Assembly: GCA_038258095.1 (NCBI GenBank)
Contig: JBBSQE010000015.1
Location: 1-26,245, forward strand
Source: JBBSQE01 sp038258095
GTDB taxonomy: Bacteria > Actinomycetota > Thermoleophilia > Solirubrobacterales > 70-9
Direction of reading: 5' to 3'
DNA length: 26,245 nucleotides
Within the stretch, counting starts at the first letter, position 1. Each line of letters begins with the position of its first letter. The notes beneath the pieces were generated by a model. It was not told where the DNA came from, did no database searches, and was given only the letters and a program-made list of their open reading frames with translations. Positions 6,965 to 14,239 of this stretch are shown piece after piece. Position numbers and translations under genes: made by a program.

Positions 6965-8045
6965 TTTGCTTCTCCCAGTTAGCGTAATCGTCGGTGAAGT
7001 AGCGCAGGCGGATCTTCTTGTACTCGGTGGACGAGTAGAGCGTGGCTCGGTCGTCGCCGTGGAGGTCGTGGGTGTCGGCGATCGAGTCGAGAACCGCGTC
7101 GCACTCCTCCTTGGAACGGCCGTGGGCCATTGTGAAGACGCTGTAGGGCCAGTCCTCGTAGGTCGGGCGCTGGTAGCAGTGGGAGATCCCCCGGACGGTC
7201 GCCATCTGGGCGCCAACCTCGGCGATCTTCTCGTCGGGGACCCGCCACACGCCCATGCCGTTGGCGGAGAAGCCGGCGCGGCGGTGAAAGAGGATCGCGG
7301 CCACGCGGCGGAGGATCTTCCGGTCCGTCATGCCGCGGAGGTGGTCGAGAAAGGCATCGATGTCCATGTCGACCTCGGCTGCAGCCTCCTCGTAGGGGCG
7401 CTCGATCGCCTGCATCGGTCCCTGGAGCGCACGAATCACGGCGATGTCGGTGTCGTCGTAGGGCTGCGCCTCGAGCTCCCGCGGCGGCGTGACTTCGACC
7501 ATCTTCGCGAGCGCGTCGGTGTCGCCCTCCATCTCCAGGTTCATGTTGATCTTGAAGAGGATCAGCGTCGGGAGCTGGCGGACCGACTCGGCCTCGGTCT
7601 TATCCATGAGGATCTTCAGCGTGCCCGCGAGCCCAAGCTCGGAATCCGGCGGGGTCGCGATGGTGAACCACATGTTGAACTCGTGGTTTCGCAAGTAGTT
7701 GTGGGAGACGCCGGGGTAGTCGTTGATGATCTTCGCGGCGCGCTGAGGGTTCTCGGAGTCCACCTTGGCGGCGACCAGCATCGACTCGTATCCGAGCGCC
7801 CGGGTGTCGAAGATCGGGGTGATCTCGCGAATGATCCGCCCGTCGAGGAGACGCTGCGTGCGCTCGAGGACGTCATCGAGGCCCAGCCCGGCCTCCTCCG
7901 CGACCCGGGCGAACGGCTCGCGCTCGAGCGGAAAGCGCGACTGGAGGAGGTTCATCAGCCGCTTGTCTTCCGAGTCGAGCGGGATCGCCGAACCGCCCTT
8001 GCGGGAGCGAAGCTTGGGTGTCGGCGCTTTGGTCGGAGGGGTCAT
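6957..8045 (-). CDS. two-domain Lrp/AsnC-type protein resembling fused AhbA-AhbB (siroheme decarboxylase)
   Basis: A 362-residue protein built of two similar halves. Each has a winged-helix segment (about 23-75 and 197-246) followed by an AsnC-like ligand domain. The halves carry parallel motifs: GVSHNYLRNHEFNMWFTI starting at 112 and GISHCYQRPTYEDWPYSVFT starting at 286. The xGxSHxYxR pattern is typical of AhbA/AhbB and NirD/L/G/H, which decarboxylate siroheme, and differs from classical amino-acid-sensing Lrp. Those enzymes are normally two-subunit; here both halves are in one chain. It lies 49 nt after hemB and overlaps hemL, so a tetrapyrrole role is strongly suggested. It may be an enzyme or a heme-responsive regulator; sequence alone does not decide. 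The ATG lacks a Shine-Dalgarno, and a TAACAT box lies 12 nt upstream. Confidence 0.8.
   Translation of the reverse strand: MTPPTKAPTPKLRSRKGGSAIPLDSEDKRLMNLLQSRFPLEREPFARVAEEAGLGLDDVLERTQRLLDGRIIREITPIFDTRALGYESMLVAAKVDSENPQRAAKIINDYPGVSHNYLRNHEFNMWFTIATPPDSELGLAGTLKILMDKTEAESVRQLPTLILFKINMNLEMEGDTDALAKMVEVTPPRELEAQPYDDTDIAVIRALQGPMQAIERPYEEAAAEVDMDIDAFLDHLRGMTDRKILRRVAAILFHRRAGFSANGMGVWRVPDEKIAEVGAQMATVRGISHCYQRPTYEDWPYSVFTMAHGRSKEECDAVLDSIADTHDLHGDDRATLYSSTEYKKIRLRYFTDDYANWEKQNS
6972..6976 (-). promoter_or_regulatory. Shine-Dalgarno supporting an ATT start for hemL
   Basis: GGGAG on the minus strand within the last codons of the Lrp-like gene, 7 nt before ATT at 6964. No ATG, GTG, TTG or CTG exists at the expected position, so this site points to an ATT start. 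Confidence 0.5.
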
Positions 8046-8094
8046 CTGGGAAGAGTCATGTTAGGCCCGCGACGTCCCGGGGAACGTCGTCGCG

Positions 8095-9069
8095 CTACTC
8101 CGCCAGCCACCCGGCAGCTTCCTTCGCGTAGTAGGTGATCACCACATCGGCGCCGGCGCGGCGGATGCTGGTCAGCGTCTCGAGGACGGCGGCCCGCTCG
8201 TCGATCCAGCCCTTCGCAGCGGCGGCCTTCAGCATCGAGTACTCGCCGGAGACGTGGTAGGCGGCGACCGGGGCGCCGGTCTCGTCTTTGACCCGGCGCA
8301 CGACGTCGAGGTAGGGCACGGCGGGCTTGACCATCAGCATGTCGGCGCCCTCCTCGAGATCGAGCAGCGCCTCGCGGACCGCCTCCGCTCCGTTGGCCGG
8401 ATCCATCTGGTAGCCGCGGCGATTTCCGAACTCGGGAGTCGACTCGGCCGCCTCGCGAAAGGGGCCGTAGAAGGCGGATGAGTACTTGGCCGAGTAGGCG
8501 ATGATCGGGACTCCGGAGTGCCCCTCCTCATCGAGCTGGTGTCGCATCGTGCCGACCCGTCCGTCCATCATGTCGCTCGGCGCGACCGCGTCGGCGCCGG
8601 CTTCGGCGTGGGAGATCGCGGTCTTGGCCAGGAGCTCGACCGTGATGTCATTGTCGACCTCGCCGTCGCGCACGAAGCCGCAATGCCCGTGCGACGTGTA
8701 TTCGCACAGGCAGACGTCGGTGATCACCATCAGGTCGGGATGGGCTTCCTTGATCGCACGGACGGCCATCTGGACGACGCCCTCAGCATCGTAGGCGCCC
8801 GAGCCGGACTCGTCCTTGTCGGCCGGGATCCCGAAGAGGAGCACCGCGGGCACCCCGGCCGCCGCAATCTCCCCCGCCTCGCCGACGAGCTCGGAGATCG
8901 AGAACCGCCCGATGCCGGGCATCGAAGGGACCTCCTCGCGCACGCCCTCCCCGGCGACGACGAAAAGCGGCTGCACGAGGTGCGAGGCCGATAGATGCGA
9001 CTCCCGGATCATGCTCCGCAGCTTCTCGGTGCGGCGCATCCTGCGCATGCGGGTGGAGGGAAAGGTCAC
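8095..9069 (-). CDS. hemB: porphobilinogen synthase (5-aminolevulinate dehydratase)
   Basis: A 324-residue enzyme condensing two 5-aminolevulinate molecules to porphobilinogen. The zinc-site cysteines are C120, C122 and C130 in DVCLCEYTSHGHCG, marking the zinc-dependent class. The Schiff-base lysines are K195 (YSAKYSSAFYGPFREA) and K248 (MVKPAVPYLDV). RRMRRTEKLRSMIRE near the N-terminus is typical. The GTG at 9069 is preferred over an upstream in-frame codon: the added 33 residues come from tandem-repeat DNA, and TAAACT lies exactly 7 nt before the GTG with no Shine-Dalgarno, as for a leaderless mRNA. It is first of the hemB/Ahb-like/hemL series, whose products act in order in early heme synthesis. 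Confidence 0.96.
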   Translation of the reverse strand: MTFPSTRMRRMRRTEKLRSMIRESHLSASHLVQPLFVVAGEGVREEVPSMPGIGRFSISELVGEAGEIAAAGVPAVLLFGIPADKDESGSGAYDAEGVVQMAVRAIKEAHPDLMVITDVCLCEYTSHGHCGFVRDGEVDNDITVELLAKTAISHAEAGADAVAPSDMMDGRVGTMRHQLDEEGHSGVPIIAYSAKYSSAFYGPFREAAESTPEFGNRRGYQMDPANGAEAVREALLDLEEGADMLMVKPAVPYLDVVRRVKDETGAPVAAYHVSGEYSMLKAAAAKGWIDERAAVLETLTSIRRAGADVVITYYAKEAAGWLAE

Positions 9070-9076
9070 CGGAGGG

Positions 9077-9082
9077 AGTTTA
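9077..9082 (-). promoter_or_regulatory. -10 element of hemB, leaderless type
   Basis: TAAACT on the minus strand is 7 nt before the hemB GTG. No -35 consensus is visible upstream. It would drive the hem genes and possibly the qcr genes behind them. Confidence 0.5.
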
Positions 9083-9146
9083 GGACGAGGCGAGGGCGAC
9101 GGCCGGGTCGGCGGGACGACTTCGCGGCGGCGGGCCCCCTCCCGGC

Positions 9147-9227
9147 GGCTCGGCCCCTCAGCCCTCAACCGCCGGCCTCTCAGCCCTCAGCCGCCGGCCT
9201 CTCAGCCCTCAGCCGCCGGCCCCTCAG
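9147..9227. repeat. 22-bp tandem repeat upstream of hemB
   Basis: CCGCCGGCCTCTCAGCCCTC followed by AG forms a 22-bp unit, present perfectly at 9169-9190 and 9191-9212, partly at 9213-9227, and in degenerate form at 9147-9168. It fills much of the 231-nt gap between hemB and the end of the ABC permease gene. The unit is not a multiple of three, arguing against coding. Copy number is likely to vary between strains. Confidence 0.85.
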
Positions 9228-9300
9228 ACGATCGTTGTGGATTCGGCGGTGCCGCGGCGCCGGGAATCCCACGACCAAGTCGGGCGCTCAGGCCAGGCGC

Positions 9301-10644
9301 TCAGGCCAACCGCCGCAGCGCCAGCCTCGCCAGCACCATGTAGGCCACGATCAGGATCGCCAGGTGGAGCAGGGCCGCGAGGAAGTTCGGACCGGCCGGG
9401 TCGAGCGCGGTCGTCATCGCGTCGAGCGCGGGGCGGAAGGGGAAGAGCGCGGCGACGACATCAATCACCTTGTTCAGCACAGTCCCCACGGCCGAGGACG
9501 GGACCAGGGAGAGGAAGGCCACCGGCAGGGCGACCATGAACGCGAGGAGCGACGCAGCGCGGACCTCGCGGGCGAGCGCACCGAGAGCGGCGCCGGCCGC
9601 AGCGAACCCCGCGCCGCCGGCGAGGATCGCGGCCAACATCAGCCCGAACCGCTGCCAGGCGAGCGAGACGAAGAGCTCCAGCCCCCCGAGCAGCAGGAGG
9701 GTGATCACGAGGCTGACGGCCATACCGAGCAGCACCTTCTCGGCGAGCAGAGCCTCGCCGGAGACGAGGCCGCGCGTCAGCCGTGAGAAGGCGTTCTCCT
9801 CCCGCTCGAGGGCGAGCGAGCCGGCCACCAGGAGCACGGTCACGAACATCAGCGTGAACGTCGCCGCGACGGCGATCGCGAAGGAGTCGAGGGCCGGGAC
9901 CGAGCCGTCGATCTGCTCCTTGTTGACGCCGATCGGCTCGGCGACCGCGTTCAGGAGCGGGCCGGCGAGGTTGAGATTGTCGCGCGCCAGCTTCGAAAAG
10001 CGGATGACCTCGTCGAGCGCGGGCTGGAGCTTGGGGTCGACCGAGGGCCGTAGCGCGGTGAGAATCTTGGCGCTGTTGACCAGCCCGAGTACATCGAAAT
10101 CCTGGCCCAGGAAGCCGAGGTGTCCACCCTTGAGGATCAGGCCGAGGTAGTCGCTGCCTGTCCGCGCGACCCGCCGCGCGATCAGGAGGTTCGCCTCGGT
10201 GAGCAGGGAGGAAATGCGGTCGTCGACGATCTGCGCCTGGACCGGATCCTTGTTGCTGACGATCACGTCGACGACCGGCCTGTCCGGGGTCAGCGTGGCG
10301 AGGGAGTTGACCTTCTCCGCGAGGTCTCTGGGAAGGATCAGCGCGCCCAGAACATCTCCGGACTTGACCTTGTCGACCGCCTCCGCGCGCGTCTTAACCC
10401 GGACACACTCGACCCTGGAGCAGAGCTTGTCCCTCGCGTTGACCACGTCGAGGGTGTCGCCGCCGACGCTCACGGAGGTGTCCTGCGGCACCTCGTTCAG
10501 GAAGGCGATGCGCGGCCTGTCGGGACCGCGGGAGATCGCGAAGCCGACCAGGACGGCGATCAGGATCGGATAGGCAACGAGGAGCACCGCCTGCAACGGC
10601 GACCGGCGAAGGATCTGGAGATCCTTGAGCAGCAGCCAGCGCAT
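9301..10644 (-). CDS. ABC-2 type exporter permease
   Basis: A 447-residue membrane subunit. One membrane helix (about 17-37) is followed by a long extracytoplasmic region (about 40-250) with two cysteines in a CSRVEC segment, then a bundle of about five helices (255-445). This is the layout of ABC-2 permeases related to drug, lipid or polysaccharide exporters (DrrB/YhgE-like). It is 57 nt downstream of the ATPase gene and presumably pairs with it. The substrate cannot be inferred. The ATG at 10644 has only a weak purine stretch before it. It ends with an arginine-rich RLALRRLA tail. Confidence 0.88.
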   Translation of the reverse strand: MRWLLLKDLQILRRSPLQAVLLVAYPILIAVLVGFAISRGPDRPRIAFLNEVPQDTSVSVGGDTLDVVNARDKLCSRVECVRVKTRAEAVDKVKSGDVLGALILPRDLAEKVNSLATLTPDRPVVDVIVSNKDPVQAQIVDDRISSLLTEANLLIARRVARTGSDYLGLILKGGHLGFLGQDFDVLGLVNSAKILTALRPSVDPKLQPALDEVIRFSKLARDNLNLAGPLLNAVAEPIGVNKEQIDGSVPALDSFAIAVAATFTLMFVTVLLVAGSLALEREENAFSRLTRGLVSGEALLAEKVLLGMAVSLVITLLLLGGLELFVSLAWQRFGLMLAAILAGGAGFAAAGAALGALAREVRAASLLAFMVALPVAFLSLVPSSAVGTVLNKVIDVVAALFPFRPALDAMTTALDPAGPNFLAALLHLAILIVAYMVLARLALRRLA

Positions 10645-10651
10645 CTCAGAG

Positions 10652-10699
10652 GGCCCGGTTTCGTGAGAGGTGCCGGTTGCGCGGGTCGGCCCGGTTTCG
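10652..10699. repeat. 12-bp direct repeat between ABC ATPase and permease genes
   Basis: GGCCCGGTTTCG occurs at 10652-10663 and 10688-10699, 36 bp apart, filling most of the 57-nt gap between the two ABC genes. Between the copies lies GAGGTGCCGGTT, which recurs at about 17628 in the aminotransferase tail. It could be a small repeat element; no function is assigned. Confidence 0.5.
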
Positions 10700-10701
10700 C
10701 A

Positions 10702-11439
10702 TCAGTGGCCCCGGTGGTACAGGTAGGCGACGAAGGCGGTCTCGAAGTCCTTGTCAGCCGACTCCGGGGCCCGCTCCGCCACGTCGGCACGGAGCTCTTC
10801 GGGGAGGCCGTCGAACAGGCTCTCGCCGTCAGCGATCACGACCAGCCGCTCCCCATAGCGCTCGGCCTCCTGAATGTCATGGGTCGAGAAGATCACCGTG
10901 GTCCCACCGGAAGCCAGGGCTGAGACGAACTCCCAGAGCCGCGCGCGCTGGCGCGGGTCGAGACCGACGCTCGGCTCGTCGAGCAGCAGGGCTACGGGGC
11001 GAGAGATCAGGCCGATCGCGATGTTGATTCGCTGCTGGTTGCCGCCGGAGAGGCTCGAGACGACGTCGTCACGGCGCTCGGCGAGGCCGGTCAGCTCGAG
11101 CATCTCGGCGACCGTCGCAACGGGGTCGGAGTGGCGCTCGAGGCGCGCGAAGAGCTTCAGGTTCTCGGCGACCGTGAGGCGACGGTAGAGGGCCGCCTGT
11201 TGCGGAACCCACCCGACCTCGCCGCGCGGGAGATGAATCTCCCCCTCGTCGGCCTTGAGGATCCCGGCGAGGATCGAGAGGAGGGTCGTCTTGCCGGCCC
11301 CGTTCGGGCCGATGATCGCGACCCGCTCCCCGGGACCGGCCGCGAAGTCGAGATCCCTCAGTGCGTACCGGTCGCCATAGCGCTTGTTGATGCCACGCGC
11401 CTCGATCGCGACATCGGGGCGGGTGTCGGTGGTGGGCAT
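10702..11439 (-). CDS. ABC transporter ATP-binding protein
   Basis: A 245-residue nucleotide-binding subunit. Walker A is GPNGAGKTT (44-52), the signature is LSGGN (130-134), Walker B is ALLLDEPS (150-157), and the switch histidine is in FSTHD. The Q-loop is in VGWVPQQAAL. It is of the exporter type that pairs with ABC-2 permeases and would energise the neighbour at 9301-10644. A TTG at 11463 is in frame, but the ATG at 11439 gives a normal N-terminus and has TACCTT 7 nt upstream, so a leaderless start is likely. It is divergent from ymdB with only 52 bp between them. Confidence 0.93.
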   Translation of the reverse strand: MPTTDTRPDVAIEARGINKRYGDRYALRDLDFAAGPGERVAIIGPNGAGKTTLLSILAGILKADEGEIHLPRGEVGWVPQQAALYRRLTVAENLKLFARLERHSDPVATVAEMLELTGLAERRDDVVSSLSGGNQQRINIAIGLISRPVALLLDEPSVGLDPRQRARLWEFVSALASGGTTVIFSTHDIQEAERYGERLVVIADGESLFDGLPEELRADVAERAPESADKDFETAFVAYLYHRGH

Positions 11440-11446
11440 CGCGGGA

Positions 11447-11452
11447 AAGGTA
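11447..11452 (-). promoter_or_regulatory. -10 element of the ABC exporter operon, leaderless type
   Basis: TACCTT on the minus strand is 7 nt before the ATG at 11439, without a Shine-Dalgarno. It is back-to-back with the ymdB promoter in a 52-bp gap. Confidence 0.45.
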
Positions 11453-11479
11453 GAGGACTCCAACTAAAGAGCCGCCGAC

Positions 11480-11485
11480 TAGGGT
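11480..11485 (+). promoter_or_regulatory. -10 element of ymdB, leaderless type
   Basis: TAGGGT is 6 nt before the ymdB GTG at 11492. Its -35 region would lie on top of the opposing ABC promoter. Confidence 0.45.
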
Positions 11486-11491
11486 GACCCG

Positions 11492-12271
11492 GTGAGATTT
11501 CTCTTCATCGGCGATGTCGTCGGCAGCCCGGGCCGGCGTGGGCTGGAGGCCGCGCTGCCCGGCCTGCGGGAGCAGCACCGTCCAGACCTGGTGATCGTCA
11601 ACGGTGAGAACTCGGCCGGTGGGCTCGGGATCACGGAGAAGACCGGCGGGCAGATCTTCCGGGCAGGGGCCGATGTGATCACCACCGGCAACCACGTCTA
11701 CCGCCACCGCGACGCCTACGACTACATCGACCACGAGGACCGGCTGGTCCGGCCGGCGAACTATCCCCGCGCCAACCCCGGGCACGGCCAGACGGTGGTG
11801 GAGGCAGGCGATGCGCGGGTGTGCGTGATCAACCTCAGCGGGTCGGTCGGGCTGCGCGTCGCCCGGTCCCCGTTCCACGAAGCCGACGCCCTGCTCGAGC
11901 GCCTGGAGCGCGACGCCGACGTCTTCATCGTCGACTTCCATGCCGAGGTGACGAGTGAGAAGGTCGCCTTCGGCTGGTATCTCGACGGCCGGGTCTCAGC
12001 GGTCCTCGGGACCCACACTCATGTCCCGACGGCCGATGCGCGCGTGCTTCCCGAGGGAACCGCGTTCTGCTCGGACGTCGGGATGACCGGGTCGCGCGCG
12101 GGCGTTCTCGGCGTCAAGAAGGAGGGGCCCATCGAGGGCTTCCTCACACAGATGCCGGTTCGCTTCGAAACCGCCGACGAGGACGTCTGGGTGATGGGAG
12201 CCGCCGTCGAGATCGGTCCTGACGGGAAGGCTCTGTCGATCGAACAGGTGATGGTTCCCGCGCCGGGCTGA
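11492..12271 (+). CDS. ymdB: YmdB-family metallophosphoesterase
   Basis: A 259-residue calcineurin-like phosphoesterase of the YmdB family. Metal-site residues are all present: D8 (GDVVG), E39 and N40 (VNGENSAGG), N67 and H68 (TTGNHV), H150 (DFHAE), H175 and H177 (GTHTH). In Bacillus subtilis the family is described as a 2',3'/3',5' cyclic-nucleotide phosphodiesterase that affects biofilm and motility decisions. In many genomes it neighbours rny (RNase Y), which is not the case here. The start is GTG preceded by TAGGGT at 6 nt. Its last 128 nt overlap, antisense, the end of the membrane protein gene at 12144-13823. Confidence 0.92.
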   Translation: MRFLFIGDVVGSPGRRGLEAALPGLREQHRPDLVIVNGENSAGGLGITEKTGGQIFRAGADVITTGNHVYRHRDAYDYIDHEDRLVRPANYPRANPGHGQTVVEAGDARVCVINLSGSVGLRVARSPFHEADALLERLERDADVFIVDFHAEVTSEKVAFGWYLDGRVSAVLGTHTHVPTADARVLPEGTAFCSDVGMTGSRAGVLGVKKEGPIEGFLTQMPVRFETADEDVWVMGAAVEIGPDGKALSIEQVMVPAPG

Positions 12272-13823
12272 TCCCCGCGAACCCGACCATCGCGAGCGGG
12301 AAGAACCAGACGATGTAGAGGTAGAACCAGTGTGAGGCCGTGAGCTGGAGGCCGATCAGGAGCGCCGCGGAGAACGCCGCGACCTGCACCGGCGACTTGT
12401 AGCGGGGGCGAAAGGCCAGCAGTATCGAGCCGGCCGCCGTGGCGGCGAGGATCGCGTAGCGCAGCGGCTCGAGTGACGCGACCTGGCCCCAGATGCTGAA
12501 CGGCGAGTCGCGGTCGGCCTGGTAGGCGATCGTCCGGTCATACATCTCGTGCAGCCCGACCCCGAAGATCGTCTGCGCGAGGACGGCGAACGTCGTCAGC
12601 CCGAACGCAAGCACGAAGAGGGCGGTCCTTCGCGAGAGCAAGCGGGTGTCATGGGTCGCCAGCATCGGGACGAGGATCCCCGGGGTGAACTTCGTGAAGG
12701 TCGCGAGCGCCGCCGTGAACCCGCGCACCGCCGGTCTCGACAGGGCGAGCATCACCGCGATCAGGAGCAGCGCGACAAGCGAGTCGTTCGAGTTCGATTC
12801 CAGCGTGTAGGCCGCGTACGGATAGGCTGCCCAGGCGAAGCCGAGCGTTGCAGCGAGCGTCGCGCCCTCCTCGCCCGGCCGCAGGCGCCGGCCGAGCAGC
12901 AGGAGAGCGAGGAAGACCGCGATGTCGAAGGTCACGGCCGCCGCGTGGCCTGCGGGAAGGTCGTCCCAGGTCCCCCCCCACGGGCTGATCTGCTCGAACG
13001 GCACATAGGCGAGATAGTTGACGGGCCCGTAGGTGTCGCCCTGTGTGACGTCGTCAGGGAAGTTGCCGTAGATCTGCTCGCCGTGGGAGATCCTGTCGGC
13101 GCCGACGACGCTCGCGTAGCCGACGTCGATCACCCCAGAGTCCGCGGCGTTCAGCCCGCCGCGGAAGCCGAGCAGGAAGAGTGCCGCGACGATCAGCCAT
13201 GTCGCCGGCCAGATCGGGCGCACGCCCTCGCCCCTCCCCCGGACCCCGACCCACACGCAACGGCAGAGCAGATAGACGAGCGGTGGGTACTGGAGAGGCA
13301 CCGAGACGCCGATGTCGGCGCGGTTGAAGAAGATGTGGGAGACGCCGAAGCTGAGGAGGACGAGCAGGTCGAGGTTCGCCACTCGCCGGAGTCGCCGCCA
13401 GTCGACGAGACCCAGCAGGAAGATCGCGCAGAGCGGGATGAAGACGTAGGGGGCGTTCAGCTTGTGGCCGAACGCCCCGGAGTAGCCGCGGGCCATCTTC
13501 CAGGCCACTTGGTAGCCGGTCCAGGACTCGAGGATGTGCCCGTCGAAGCGGTCGACGAGGACGAGCGCGACCTCCTTGCCGTCGGCGAAGTAGGCGACCT
13601 CCCAGTGTCCGTCGACGATGTCCGCGCTCGAGGTCAGCCCGGGATTGAGCTTGGTCTCCTTGATGACGTCGGGGCTCTTGGCGGCGGCGGCGGTCGCCTC
13701 GACATCGGTGATCGGCGGAGGGTCTTGGAGCGGCGGGTCCTGCGCCAGTGCGCCCGTCGGCATCAGGAGCGCCGCTCCGAAGAGGCAGCAGAGCGCCGTG
13801 GCCGCCCAGCGCGAGTGTGTCAC
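12144..13823 (-). CDS. polytopic membrane protein with PepSY-like N-terminus, possibly a glycosyltransferase
   Basis: A 559-residue protein. An N-terminal signal peptide ends near ALAQ. A periplasmic region follows (about 39-112), with VDGHWEVAYFADGKEVALVL and DGHILESWTG resembling a PepSY fold. About ten membrane helices make up the rest. Loops with GDTYGPVNYLAYVPFE and ESNSNDS recall integral-membrane glycosyltransferases acting on polyprenyl-phosphate sugars, but I see no decisive catalytic motif. The GTG at 13823 overlaps the gtrA stop (GTGA). The last 42 codons run antisense through ymdB and are arginine/proline/serine-rich, unlike the rest. This tail looks like a recent read-through extension. 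It probably acts with GtrA on surface glycan precursors. Confidence 0.8.
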   Translation of the reverse strand: MTHSRWAATALCCLFGAALLMPTGALAQDPPLQDPPPITDVEATAAAAKSPDVIKETKLNPGLTSSADIVDGHWEVAYFADGKEVALVLVDRFDGHILESWTGYQVAWKMARGYSGAFGHKLNAPYVFIPLCAIFLLGLVDWRRLRRVANLDLLVLLSFGVSHIFFNRADIGVSVPLQYPPLVYLLCRCVWVGVRGRGEGVRPIWPATWLIVAALFLLGFRGGLNAADSGVIDVGYASVVGADRISHGEQIYGNFPDDVTQGDTYGPVNYLAYVPFEQISPWGGTWDDLPAGHAAAVTFDIAVFLALLLLGRRLRPGEEGATLAATLGFAWAAYPYAAYTLESNSNDSLVALLLIAVMLALSRPAVRGFTAALATFTKFTPGILVPMLATHDTRLLSRRTALFVLAFGLTTFAVLAQTIFGVGLHEMYDRTIAYQADRDSPFSIWGQVASLEPLRYAILAATAAGSILLAFRPRYKSPVQVAAFSAALLIGLQLTASHWFYLYIVWFFPLAMVGFAGISPAREPSPVRSTEPSRQDRSRRRLPSPRRPRRRFRSEPASV

Positions 13824-14239
13824 TCGAAGGTCCACAGCTTGTTCGCCGCGAAGTTGAACGGCACCGCGCAGGCGACCGCGATCGCCTGCGCCGGCAACTC
13901 CGTCATCCCCGCCCCCACGAGCACGACCAGCAGCACGAGGTTGATGACGAGCCCGCCGACCGAGACGGTAAGGAAACGAACAGCCTGCGGGCCGATCCGG
14001 CCGTCGGAACTGAAGGTCCAGATGCGGTTCCAGTGGAAGTTGTTCGAGACGGCCACGAGGAAGGCGACGATGGCTGCCAGGATGTGGTGCAGGCCAAAGA
14101 CCTTCAGGGCGAGGGCGAAGACGGCGAGGTTGATGACGTAGCCGGAGCCACCGACGATCCCGAACTTGAGGAGGGCGACCCAGTTTTCGGGGTTGCGGGC
14201 CCCGGCGCCTATGCGCCGTGCCGCGGCGGTCGGGCTCAT
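13820..14239 (-). CDS. GtrA-like membrane protein
   Basis: A 139-residue protein with four predicted membrane helices and the family features LLKFGIVGGSGYVINLAVF near residue 22, NFHWNRIWTF near 67 and a closing FNFAANKLWTFE. GtrA-type proteins are thought to move polyprenyl-phosphate-linked sugars across the membrane for cell-surface glycan modification. The ATG at 14239 overlaps the upstream stop (ATGA), and its own stop overlaps the next gene (GTGA). The three genes are therefore translationally linked. The longer open frame upstream is antisense-like. Confidence 0.9.
   Translation of the reverse strand: MSPTAAARRIGAGARNPENWVALLKFGIVGGSGYVINLAVFALALKVFGLHHILAAIVAFLVAVSNNFHWNRIWTFSSDGRIGPQAVRFLTVSVGGLVINLVLLVVLVGAGMTELPAQAIAVACAVPFNFAANKLWTFE

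Noticed and set aside
5522..6982. Long plus-strand open frame (486 codons) opposite hemL
   Set aside because: It is the antisense shadow of hemL; no recognisable motif.
12549..14141. Long plus-strand open frame (530 codons) opposite the membrane protein and gtrA
   Set aside because: Highly charged low-complexity translation, antisense to genes with membrane segments and family motifs.
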